29,279 bases of DNA from UBA6821 sp044236545. Lineage in GTDB: Bacteria > Verrucomicrobiota > Verrucomicrobiia > Chthoniobacterales > UBA6821. The position numbers and the translations under genes were made by a program. Numbering within the stretch: the stretch's first letter is position 1; every line of letters begins with the position of its first letter. The notes beneath the pieces are model-generated. The model searched no databases, was not told the DNA's origin, and worked only from the letters and a program-made list of their open reading frames with translations. This document shows positions 22,501 through 29,279 of the stretch, piece by piece. Location: positions 1 through 29,279 of the forward strand of contig JBIIGI010000025.1 in NCBI GenBank assembly GCA_044236545.1, in the 5' to 3' direction.

Positions 22501-24887
22501 CCCTCCCCGGTGACCAGCACGCTGTTGTTCGAGGAGCTGGCTTCGCTGCCAATGTAGCCATTCCTATTGGCCACTGTTCCTTCGTTGGAAATGATCAGGC
22601 TGTTGCCGCTTCCACTTCCGCCGACATCAAGCCACGACGTATTAATCCAGAGTGATTTGCTTCCAGTCACCAGCACGCTGTTGTTCGAGGAGCTGGCTTC
22701 GCTGCCAATGATGCCAATGCGACCCGCCAGCGTGCCTCCGTTGGAAATGACCATGCTGTTGCCGCTGCCCTCGTAGCCGACATAGAGATTCGCTGAGTTG
22801 GTCAAGAGCGATCCCGCCCCGGTGACCAGCACGCTGTTGTTCGAGGAGCTGGCTTCACATCCGATGACGCTCTCGACACTCGCCACGGTCACCACTCCCC
22901 CATTGGAAATGATCAGGCTGTTGCCGCTTCCATATTCGCCGACATAGAGATTGCCGCTGTTGGTCAAGGTCGAGCCCGCCCCCGTCACCAGCACCGAGTT
23001 GTTCGAGGAGGTGTTGCTATTTCCGATGTAGCTATTGCTGGCTACTGACACCGTTCCGCCATTGGAAATCACCAGACTGTTGCTGCTGCCCTCGTTGCCG
23101 ACATAGAGATTGCCGCTATTGGTCCAGAGTGAACCCGCTCCCGTCACCAGCACCGAGTTGTTCGCAGAAACAGTATCGCTGCCGATATAGCCGTCAGCAT
23201 TCGCCACTGTTCCTTGGTTGCTAATCACCAAGCTATTGTGGGACGAGTTGCTGGAACCGATTACCAGATTGGTGCCGATACTCCAGAGAGATCCGGCTCC
23301 CGTCACCAGCACACTGTTGTTAGAGGAGTCGAGCAACCCGATGAATCCCCGACCCGCATACACACTTGCACCGTTGGAGATGGTCAGGCTGTTCAAGGTG
23401 CTTCCACCGAAAGGAACAAAAGGAAGATGGAGACCGCCGCCGCCGATCGCCAGGGAGTCCGCGTTGCTCCACGTCGAGTTGATACCGGTCACCAGCACAG
23501 AGTTATTGGAGGCTGATGATCCGACGCCAATAGCGGCATAGGCATTGCTGACACTGGCACCGTCGGAGATCGTGAGCGTACTGCCCGCTCCCAAGACACC
23601 GATCCCCAAGGCAGACTGTGAGATCCATGATGATCCGGAACCAGTGACATGGACGGAATTATTCGAGGAGTTGGCCGCCGAGGAATCGGACAAGGTAGAG
23701 AACGAGAAGGATATGTAGCTTGATCCACCGCTCAGGACACGGCCACCATTGGAAATCACCAAACTATTGCCTGATCCGTCGCTGCCGACCGTGAGATCAC
23801 CGCTGTTGGTCCAGGTCGACCCAGATCCGGTCACCAAGACCGAGTTGTTCGAGGAGGATGTGTAGGCACCGATGTAGCCTTCACTGTTTACCACCGTTCC
23901 CCCATTGGAAATGACCATGCTGTTGCCGCTGCCCTCGTTGCCGATAAAAGTCAGCAACGAGCCCCAGGTCGAGCCCGCCCCCGTCACCAACACCGAGTTG
24001 TTCGAAGAACTGGCTTGGTTGCCGATGGAGCCGAAGTTATTGGCCACCGTTCCCCCGTTGGAAATCACCAGGCTGTTGCCGCTGCCCTCGTGTCCGACAT
24101 CGAGGCTTCCTTCATTGCCATAATAGAGTTCACCCGAGTTAATCCAGAGCGAGTTGCTTCCCGTCACCAGAACACTGTTGTTCGAGGAGGTGATTTCGCA
24201 TCCGATGATGCCCCTGAAACCTGCCACTGTTCCCTCGTTGGAAATCACCATGCTGTTGCCGCTGCCATATTCGCCGACAAAGAGCTCTCCCGAGTTGGTC
24301 AAGGTCGAGCCCGCCCCCGTCACGAGCACCGAGTTGTTCGAGGCGGTGTTGGTATATCCGATGTAGCTATTGCTGGCTACAGCCACCGTTCCGCCATCGG
24401 AAATCACCAGACTGTTGCCGCTGCCATCATTGCCGACATAAAGATTGCCGCTATTGGTCCAAGTGGAGCCAGATCCCGTCACGAGCACACTGTTGTTGAA
24501 TGCCGTATTGCTGTAACCGATCCAGCCCTTGTCACTGAAAAACTGGGCTCCGTTGGAAACGAGCATGGAGTTGCTGCTACCTCCATATCCGATATAGACA
24601 TTTCCTTCCTCAGTGAGGAAGGGGTTGGGTTCATTGGTCAGCACCGTGCCGCTGTTGGCAATAATCAGCTCATTATTGGAGGCGGTGTTGGTGTAACCAA
24701 CATAAGTATCATTGTAATTAGTGCTTGAAGTAATGGTGACGACTGCACCAGACGTATATTGTCCCACATAGAGATTTGAGGCTCCAGCAAACGTTGCTGG
24801 AATCCATCCAGTGAACATCAACCCCAATACGAGGAGTCGGAATACTTGAAATGATTGGCAAGGGAAGGCAGTAAGCGGCTTTTTCAT
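19533..24887 (-). CDS. giant exported beta-repeat protein with PEP-CTERM sorting signal
   Basis: The 1784-residue product has a signal peptide (hydrophobic RLLVLGLMFTGWIPATFA, cleavage near 34) and a C-terminal PEP-CTERM signal: VPEPSTYALLALGALALIVA then RRRKS, expected to be processed by an exosortase. Between them are 22 repeats of about 52 residues of the type NNSVLVTGAGSTWTNSGNLY followed by VGxEGSGNSLVISNGGTV and SYIG. They form two super-units: residues about 35-850 with 14 repeats and about 1010-1480 with 8. Each opens with a similar head (LYxG..., then a YVGY segment) and ends with SNSESLTVG and a TLTVAxG segment. An autotransporter-associated beta-strand repeat (GAGTTILTGSNSYTGTTTIN) follows near 1570. 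A beta-helix rod on the cell surface is inferred; there is no beta-barrel translocator. Start at 24887 was chosen for the signal peptide; a longer frame upstream is unsupported. Confidence 0.88.
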   Translation of the reverse strand: MKKPLTAFPCQSFQVFRLLVLGLMFTGWIPATFAGASNLYVGQYTSGAVVTITSSTNYNDTYVGYTNTASNNELIIANSGTVLTNEPNPFLTEEGNVYIGYGGSSNSMLVSNGAQFFSDKGWIGYSNTAFNNSVLVTGSGSTWTNSGNLYVGNDGSGNSLVISDGGTVAVASNSYIGYTNTASNNSVLVTGAGSTLTNSGELFVGEYGSGNSMVISNEGTVAGFRGIIGCEITSSNNSVLVTGSNSLWINSGELYYGNEGSLDVGHEGSGNSLVISNGGTVANNFGSIGNQASSSNNSVLVTGAGSTWGSLLTFIGNEGSGNSMVISNGGTVVNSEGYIGAYTSSSNNSVLVTGSGSTWTNSGDLTVGSDGSGNSLVISNGGRVLSGGSSYISFSFSTLSDSSAANSSNNSVHVTGSGSSWISQSALGIGVLGAGSTLTISDGASVSNAYAAIGVGSSASNNSVLVTGINSTWSNADSLAIGGGGLHLPFVPFGGSTLNSLTISNGASVYAGRGFIGLLDSSNNSVLVTGAGSLWSIGTNLVIGSSNSSHNSLVISNQGTVANADGYIGSDTVSANNSVLVTGAGSLWTNSGNLYVGNEGSSNSLVISNGGTVSVASNSYIGNSNTSSNNSVLVTGAGSTLTNSGNLYVGEYGSGNSLIISNGGVVTVASVESVIGCEASSSNNSVLVTGAGSLLTNSANLYVGYEGSGNSMVISNGGTLAGRIGIIGSEASSSNNSVLVTGSKSLWINTSWLDVGGSGSGNSLIISNEGTVANRNGYIGSEASSSNNSVLVTGEGSLWTNTRDLHVGYEGSSNSLVISNGGTVSVASNSYIGSEATSSNNSVLVTGTGSLWTNSESLTVGAGGAAGNTLTVADGGRVMASEIVVNAGRLQADTADAFGSTPLITLGGGSGAAATFGFSTRVTISSLSWQSNSFLAPSSGAVLNISGLLTNGSGYGTFDLSDYYTVGTNDVVTFASQSGLNLADLRVASGNTNWSFQTNANAIQLVFNQQVYAGPDLYAGSNSPGNFFDFFAVETNSYNNTHVGYEAAASNNTLTVANAGTLLANTSNLYVGYEGSGNTMKVANGGTAAVASNSYIGYTNTSSNNSVLVTGSGSTWTNSGDLYVGNSGSGNSLVISNGGSVASTLCIIGYNASSSNNSVVVTGSDSIWFSFENVIGYEGAGNSMVISNGGSVASALCAIGGFSSNNSVLVTGSGSTWTNSGVLYVGYLGSSNSLVISDGGTVASGPCAIGLTSYSSNNSVLVTGAGSLWTNSGDLFIGDAGSGNSLVISNGGKVFNAMGYIGHESSAVGNLVTVTGSNSSWINSGDLYVGYAGQSNRLVISDGGFVSNVNGYDDGVDPTDAYNSVLVTGSGSRWVNSGNLTFGLAGHDNSLVISNGGIVSVGLNSIIGDLATASNNSVLVTGVGSLLTNSADLYVGNAGSGNSLVISNGGRVASGDGIIGNFADSSNNSVLVTGSGSTWSNSESLTVGVSGSGTLTVANGASVVAATGITIASQSGSSGTLNIGRFGTNDTAGTITAPTIAFGSGTGRINFNQSDSTTLTSSISGLGTLQHLGAGTTILTGSNSYTGTTTINAGTLLANNTAGSALGSSTVTVQSGGTLGGNGSIAGPVTIASGGKLTPGSGGDGALSLSNGLTLQSGATTTFLINSAASFTSINILGNSIAYGGDLEFNILNYTPADGNIFTLFNMTGGATTSGAFSNVRAGGLNFVGNNGVWTASSGSHAYEFSQATGQLSVTVVPEPSTYALLALGALALIVACRRRKSVA

Positions 24888-25168
24888 TGAGAGTCTTGCT
24901 GAGTTGGCAGTGACGAATGCTTTGCAAGAGTGTGCAAGAGTGCGCTCCACCCCCCACCCCGTCAATGAGCATTGGCATGAAGGGGCAATACTCACCTGAG
25001 ATGCCGTCGTAGAAATCCCCATTCCCCTATTGATGGCACTTACTCCCGGCGGACGGTGCCACCCCTCCAGGGTCCCGCAGTTGCGGGATCTACTGCGCCT
25101 CTTCCCAGAGCCTTCCCAGAGGCTTGGTTCCGATTCCCCACTCCCCATCACCTATTCCCTATAGCCTA
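24888..25168. promoter_or_regulatory. spacer between rarA and the PEP-CTERM gene, with tandem and inverted repeats
   Basis: No gene is present. The spacer contains a perfect tandem pair of TGCAAGAGTG (24923-24932 and 24933-24942), 36 bp upstream of the surface-protein start on its own strand, a position suited to a regulator site or leader. A 7-bp inverted pair TCCCGCA/TGCGGGA (25073-25088) lies nearer rarA and might end its transcript. No clear -35/-10 boxes were identified. Confidence 0.35.
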
Positions 25169-26518
25169 TCACCGAATCTTGGCTTCCTGAAACTGCTGTC
25201 TCCATGCCTCCAAGCGGTCTGCAATCCGTGCCTCCGCGCCCTGACGGGTGGGGGTGTAGTAGATCCGTCCTTCGGGAAGGTAGGCCTGCGGGACATACCC
25301 TCCCTCGTGGTCATGGGGGTACCGGTAGCCCTGTCCATGACCCAGCGCCTTGGCCCCCTTGTAATGGGAATCCCTGAGGTGGGGTGGCACGGCCAAGGTG
25401 CGACCGGAGCCGATATCCGCCTCGGCGGCACCCAAGGCGGCGTAGGCGCTGTTGCTCTTCGGGGCGGTCGCCAGGTAGACGGTCGCATGGGCCAAGGTGA
25501 TGCGGGCCTCCGGGAGTCCGACGAACTCCACCGCCTGCTGCGCGGAAATGGCCAATGGCATGGCCAACGGATCGGCGAGGCCGACATCCTCGCTGGCAAA
25601 GATCACCAACCTGCGGGTGATAAAGCGCAACTCCTCGCCGGCGTGGAGCATCTTGGCCAACCAGTAGAGGGCGGCGTCGGGATCGCTGCCCCGGAGACTC
25701 TTGATGAAGGCGCTCGCCGTGTCGTAGTGATCGTCGCCCGAACCGTCATAGGCGATGGCCTTTTTCTGGATGCTCTCGGAAGCCTCGGCAAGCGTGATCC
25801 GAATACGGCCATCGGCACCGAACGGCGTGGTGCGGGCGGCGATCTCCAAGGAATTGAGACACTTTCTCGCATCGCCGTCGCTGACGGTGGCGAGATGGCG
25901 CGCGGCCCCCTCCTCCAGATCGACCGGCAGATCGCCGAGGCCTCGCTCGACATCGCTCACCGCACGATACTGAAGGGCAATCAACTCCTCCACGCTGAGC
26001 GGCTGCAACTGGAAGATCTGGGAGCGTGAGACGAGCGGGCTGTTGATCGAGAAGAAGGGGTTCTGCGTGGTTGCCCCGATCAGGCGCACCGTGCCGCGCT
26101 CGACATCAGGAAGTAGGGCGTCCTGCTGGGCCTTGTTGAACCGGTGGATCTCGTCGATGAAGAGCAGTGTGCGCCCCCCGTTCCGCGCCTCGATGGCGGC
26201 GGCCCCCACGGCCTTGCGGATATCGGCAACCGATCCCTCGACGCCGCTCAACTCGATGAAGCGGCTCTTGGTGCGGGCGGCGATGAGGCGGGCAAGGCTT
26301 GTCTTCCCGGTGCCGGGAGGGCCGTAGAGGATGATCGAGGAGAGGCGGTCGGCCTCGATGGCGCGACGAAGGAGCTTTCCCTCGCCGAGGATGTGGGACT
26401 GGCCTGCGTATTCCTCCAGTGTCCGCGGACGCATGCGCGCGGCAAGCGGGGCATCGGCGGGGAGGGAGGAGGCACCACCGGCATCGGCGTCGCCCGAATT
26501 TCCGAAAAGATCCTCCAT
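25169..26518 (-). CDS. rarA: replication-associated recombination protein A (MgsA/WRNIP1 AAA+ ATPase)
   Basis: The 449-residue protein has the RarA layout. An AAA+ ATPase domain at about 45-215 carries PLAARMRPRTLEEYAGQSHI, Walker A GPPGTGKTS, Walker B LLFIDEIHRFNKAQQDALLP, sensor 1 GATTQNPFFSINSPLVSR and the arginine finger region. The tetramerisation/lid part follows, with YDTASAFIKSLRGSDPDAAL, FASEDVGLADP and HLRDSHYKGAKALGHGQGYR. RarA associates with replication forks and primase/SSB at single-stranded gaps, in the cytoplasm. Length and motifs are normal. Its start faces the UspA-family gene across 66 bp, so the two are divergent. Downstream on the same strand lies the surface protein gene, 281 bp away, probably unrelated in function. 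Confidence 0.97.
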   Translation of the reverse strand: MEDLFGNSGDADAGGASSLPADAPLAARMRPRTLEEYAGQSHILGEGKLLRRAIEADRLSSIILYGPPGTGKTSLARLIAARTKSRFIELSGVEGSVADIRKAVGAAAIEARNGGRTLLFIDEIHRFNKAQQDALLPDVERGTVRLIGATTQNPFFSINSPLVSRSQIFQLQPLSVEELIALQYRAVSDVERGLGDLPVDLEEGAARHLATVSDGDARKCLNSLEIAARTTPFGADGRIRITLAEASESIQKKAIAYDGSGDDHYDTASAFIKSLRGSDPDAALYWLAKMLHAGEELRFITRRLVIFASEDVGLADPLAMPLAISAQQAVEFVGLPEARITLAHATVYLATAPKSNSAYAALGAAEADIGSGRTLAVPPHLRDSHYKGAKALGHGQGYRYPHDHEGGYVPQAYLPEGRIYYTPTRQGAEARIADRLEAWRQQFQEAKIR

Positions 26519-26584
26519 GTGATTAGTATGTCCGGGGCGTATTTCGCTGGCAAGGCAACCGCCGCCGTTTCATGGTTGGATCGT

Positions 26585-27034
26585 ATGAAAACCCTCCTGA
26601 CAGCAATCGACCTGAGTCCGATCACCACGAGAGTCATCGACGGGGCCGCGGGACTGGCCTCGGACCTCGGCGCCAAGCTGGTGCTGCTGGCCGTCGTGGA
26701 ACCTGTGGCCGCCTATGTTCCCGTCGGGGCCGCGATGGATGTCATCACGGCACCCATGCCCGTGGAGCCACCCGATCTCGGCGCGGTCAAGGAGCGCCTG
26801 GAGCAGTTGGCGGAACCGTTCCGGGCAAAAGGCCTCGCCGTGGAGACCATCGCGACCACGGCCCTGCCCGTGGAGGAGATCCTTCATCAGGCGGAAGCGA
26901 CCAATGCCACGATGCTCGTGCTCGGATCGCACGGGCATGGCGCCCTGTTCCATCTCTTTGCCGGCAGCGTGGTGACCTCCGTCCTCAAAAAGGCGCGCAT
27001 CCCGGTCACCGTGATCCCGGTTCACGGGAACTGA
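26585..27034 (+). CDS. universal stress protein, UspA family
   Basis: The 149-residue protein is a single Usp domain: MKTLLTAIDLSPITTRVIDG at the start, then ASDLGAKLVLLAVVEPVAAY, ILHQAEATNATMLVLGSHGH and GALFHLFAGSVVTSVLKKAR and PVTVIP at the end. The G-x2-G-x9-G(S/T) signature of ATP-binding Usp proteins appears as GSHGHGALFHLFAGSV, so nucleotide binding is likely. Usp proteins are cytoplasmic, induced by stress, and of broad or unknown function. ATG at 26585 marks the first beta strand; the upstream open frame runs antisense through rarA. It is followed 21 bp later by the GT9 gene, possibly in the same transcript. Confidence 0.92.
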   Translation: MKTLLTAIDLSPITTRVIDGAAGLASDLGAKLVLLAVVEPVAAYVPVGAAMDVITAPMPVEPPDLGAVKERLEQLAEPFRAKGLAVETIATTALPVEEILHQAEATNATMLVLGSHGHGALFHLFAGSVVTSVLKKARIPVTVIPVHGN

Positions 27035-27055
27035 GGGCAAGACGGGCAGGCGGAG

Positions 27056-28096
27056 ATGCGCATCCTTTTCACGAAGCTCCGTCACATCGGGGACAACCTG
27101 CTCATTACCCCCATCGTCGTCGCGACGAGGCTGAAATATCCCGATGCGGAGATCTGGGTCGCCGTCCGCCGGGGCACGGAGGGGATCCTGGCGGGGTGTC
27201 CCGAGATCGACCATCTCGTCACGACGGCCCGCCCGGAGGAGGGGCGGCGCACTTGGCGGGACTTCGGAAAGGATGCCCTCTCGCTGGCGAAAATCGTGAA
27301 CACCCGCTTTGATTGCGCCTTCGAGCTCGGCGACAACGACCGCGGCAGGACCCTTGTGGCGGCGTCGTTCGCCCCGATCCGGGCCACCCACAGGAGCGAT
27401 CTCGGGCTTGGCCCTTTCTGGAAGAGGACCTTCACCCATGTCGTGTGCACGGACCGATCCCGCCTGCATCAGGTGGAAATGGATTACATGACGCCCCGAG
27501 AGATCCTTGGACTGGGGGAGGAACCCCCGCCCCTGAGGTTCGACCCCGCGGCGGCGCGACCCTGGCCGGAGGCGGTGGATTTTGAGCCGGGAAGCTTTGC
27601 CGTCCTCCATGCCGCCACGCGCTGGCACAGCAAGTCATGGCCCCTCGACCGATGGCGCGCGGCGCTGGCCGGGATGCTGAAATTCACACCGCGAGTGATC
27701 GTCAGTTGCGGCCCTTCGGCGGTGGAAGTCTCCGAGGCCATTGCCCTGACCGAGGGCTTCGACGGCAGGGTCCTCACCACGGGAGGGAGGGCCTCCTGGA
27801 GCCAGTTGGCTTGGCTCTTGGGGCGCGCACGCCATTACGTCGGGGTGGACACGGCCGCGATGCATCTCGCGGCCGCGATGCAGTGCCCGGTGGTCAGCCT
27901 CTTCGGACAAAGCATTCCGGGCCAATTCGGGCCCTGGAGGTGCCCTCATGTCATGGTGGCGCCGGCGGGAAGAACCGTGGGCGAATCACCCGAGGACCCC
28001 GGACTCCCGGTGAACCACCGGATGCTCGCGATCACGGTCAATGAGGTGGTCGAGGCGTGCAGTAAGGCCTCGGGACTCCGGCGGATCAGGGCGTAG
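27056..28096 (+). CDS. glycosyltransferase family 9 (heptosyltransferase-like)
   Basis: The 346-residue protein is a GT-B enzyme of the ADP-heptose:LPS heptosyltransferase family. It begins MRILFTKLRHIGDNLLITPI, the N-terminal GDxLLTxP-type motif, and carries FAVLHAATRWHSKSWPLDRW with the WPxxxW-type segment, then GRARHYVGVDTAAMHLAAAM and PVVSLFGQS for the donor site. Such enzymes build the lipopolysaccharide inner core at the cytoplasmic membrane. No ADP-heptose biosynthesis genes or other LPS genes are adjacent, so the sugar is uncertain. AGGCGGAG precedes the ATG closely. It overlaps the next gene, on the other strand, by 11 bp at their 3' ends. Confidence 0.88.
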   Translation: MRILFTKLRHIGDNLLITPIVVATRLKYPDAEIWVAVRRGTEGILAGCPEIDHLVTTARPEEGRRTWRDFGKDALSLAKIVNTRFDCAFELGDNDRGRTLVAASFAPIRATHRSDLGLGPFWKRTFTHVVCTDRSRLHQVEMDYMTPREILGLGEEPPPLRFDPAAARPWPEAVDFEPGSFAVLHAATRWHSKSWPLDRWRAALAGMLKFTPRVIVSCGPSAVEVSEAIALTEGFDGRVLTTGGRASWSQLAWLLGRARHYVGVDTAAMHLAAAMQCPVVSLFGQSIPGQFGPWRCPHVMVAPAGRTVGESPEDPGLPVNHRMLAITVNEVVEACSKASGLRRIRA

Positions 28097-29279
28097 GAGC
28101 GGCTTTGGCCTGGGTGCGGAACCTTTCCGGGATCCGGTCCGCGCGGTCAGGGCGGACATAGAGTTCGAAATTCCCGTGCCTGTAAGCCGGCACGTAGTTC
28201 CCGGTGATATGGCGGTAGGTTTCCGAGGCCCAGTTGCAGAAGCGGGACTCCTCCGTGCCGTTGATTTCCCAGTTGTTGATCACAAAGGCAACGGGACGGT
28301 ATTTCTCAATCTTGGCCATGGTCGCGCGGTGAAACGCATGCCCCGGAAGATCGTTGTCGGCATAGAGGTTGTACTCGTAGGAGGGACGGTCCGTCATGAA
28401 GTTCACCTCAGGATGGTAGGGATAGCATCCGACATACTCGCCGGGCGATGAGACGGCGGTGATGATTGAGGCGAGTGAGGAGTTCTCCTCGAATTCCTGC
28501 GGGGTCATTTTCACGCACACTCCGTTGGCCGCCCGGAATTCCATGGTCTTGTTAAGCGAGACTGCGATCCCCCCGCTCCCCCCGGACTGGCATGCGTTGA
28601 TATAGTAAAGCACGAGCGAGATCGCCGCGAGGAGGAGATACGCGCCGAGCGCGGTGCGCATGAGACGACCCGAGGTTTTCCAGGCCTCGGCGGCGAAGAC
28701 GCCCGAAAGGATGAGCGTCAGGGTCATGGGGACCATGAACTCGCTGAGATGGACCATGTTGGGCTGCCAGAAAAAGTATTGGGGAAAAAGCACCAGGGAA
28801 CACCCCAGGGAGGTCGCCACGGCCAGTGCCCTTGCCGCACCCTCCTCATCGGAGCGCCGGAGCGCGGCGATCCATGCGAAGAAGGCACCCAGAAGGGCCA
28901 TCAGGGAGAGCGGGATCGGCAGGTAAATGTTGAGTGCGAGCATCCTGTCCCGCGCGGCCGGGGAGGTGAGGGACCTCCTCTCCTGCGCTCCCTGCGTGAT
29001 CTTGATGGCCTTGGTCGGGGGCTTCGACTTGACGGCGGCGCCATTGGAAGGGGACGTCATCGGTAATGCGGGAACCGGGGCTCTCCCCCACTGATCCATA
29101 AGGACCGCCGAAAGGGTCTCTGATGTGGCTTTGAACATCTGCCCGCCGTATCTCGTGATCATGTCGGGCCATTGCCTGTACTGCGCCACGAATTCGGGGC
29201 CGAACCCCCTCTTTGATGCATCAAGGTAAACCGGAAGATGGGTGAGGATGAGTCCCCCAAGGGCCAGGAGAAGTCCCGC
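28086..29279 (-). CDS. GT-C-like multi-pass membrane protein, C-terminal part (runs off window)
   Basis: The frame is open to the right edge (397 codons seen); the N-terminus, including earlier membrane segments, is missing. The GTG at 29189 is probably not the start, because the 30 upstream in-frame codons include the membrane segment AGLLLALGGLILTHLPVY. Further segments are NIYLPIPLSLMALLGAFFAW, LGCSLVLFPQYFFWQ, MVPMTLTLILSGVFAAEAW and ALGAYLLLAAISLVLYY. A soluble C-terminal part follows (NGVCVKMTPQEFEENS, YVGCYPYHPEVNFMTDR, PVAFVINNWEINGTEESRFC). This arrangement is common in PMT/ArnT-type GT-C glycosyltransferases that use polyprenyl-phosphate sugars outside the membrane. The catalytic N-terminal loop cannot be checked, so the function is inferred. 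Confidence 0.55.
   Translation of the reverse strand, partial: AGLLLALGGLILTHLPVYLDASKRGFGPEFVAQYRQWPDMITRYGGQMFKATSETLSAVLMDQWGRAPVPALPMTSPSNGAAVKSKPPTKAIKITQGAQERRSLTSPAARDRMLALNIYLPIPLSLMALLGAFFAWIAALRRSDEEGAARALAVATSLGCSLVLFPQYFFWQPNMVHLSEFMVPMTLTLILSGVFAAEAWKTSGRLMRTALGAYLLLAAISLVLYYINACQSGGSGGIAVSLNKTMEFRAANGVCVKMTPQEFEENSSLASIITAVSSPGEYVGCYPYHPEVNFMTDRPSYEYNLYADNDLPGHAFHRATMAKIEKYRPVAFVINNWEINGTEESRFCNWASETYRHITGNYVPAYRHGNFELYVRPDRADRIPERFRTQAKAAPTP

Noticed and set aside
19533..24887. Regularly spaced repeats that could suggest a CRISPR or a satellite array
   Set aside because: The repeats are about 156 bp, in frame, and encode NNSVLVTG-type protein units with signal peptide and PEP-CTERM ends.

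Overview
This is a GC-rich bacterial chromosome segment, most likely from a member of the Verrucomicrobiota. That placement is inferred from four things: a giant beta-repeat surface protein ending in a PEP-CTERM sorting signal and carrying an autotransporter-associated beta-strand repeat; a double-length nucleoside diphosphate kinase; an arabinose-isomerase-like gene divergent from an AraC regulator; and weak or absent Shine-Dalgarno sequences. No rRNA, tRNA, CRISPR array, phage module or transposase was seen. Every name below comes from reading motifs by eye; no database search was possible.

Layout. The left edge (1-1820) holds the 5' part of a sugar-isomerase-like gene on the minus strand, divergent from an AraC-family activator. 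A 624-bp gene-free stretch (1821-2444) contains a palindromic MITE-like element and a structured repeat. Next, all on the minus strand, come rpmI-rplT-pheS-pheT (6602 down to 2445) and, upstream of them, an rmlD-like reductase. A second gene-free stretch (7607-8144) carries an inverted relative of the repeat. Plus-strand genes follow: a small heat-shock protein, a YkgJ-type cysteine-cluster protein, PTS enzyme I and a small exported DUF1737-like protein.

From 12392 down to 11292 and from 19356 down to 12579 the minus strand carries mostly lipid and isoprenoid genes: an MGDG-synthase-type glycosyltransferase, two different cyclopropane-synthase-like methyltransferases flanking a DUF1295 membrane reductase-like protein, a short-chain polyprenyl diphosphate synthase, an aspartate aminotransferase and the two-domain Ndk. 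One methyltransferase overlaps the DUF1295 gene by 4 bp (ATGA). I read the methyltransferase/DUF1295 genes as a membrane-lipid modification cluster, the best candidate here for undescribed chemistry. The 19533-24887 gene encodes a 1784-residue exported repeat protein built as two successive super-units. The right end carries rarA, a UspA-family gene, a GT9 heptosyltransferase-like gene and a truncated GT-C-like membrane protein.

The most interesting non-coding signal is a family of dispersed structured repeats at three places (about 1968-2210, 7785-8008 inverted, 15972-16161). They share short exact blocks, conserved spacing and hairpin-forming segments, and two of the three also share a TAGAGC end motif and a 13-bp block.
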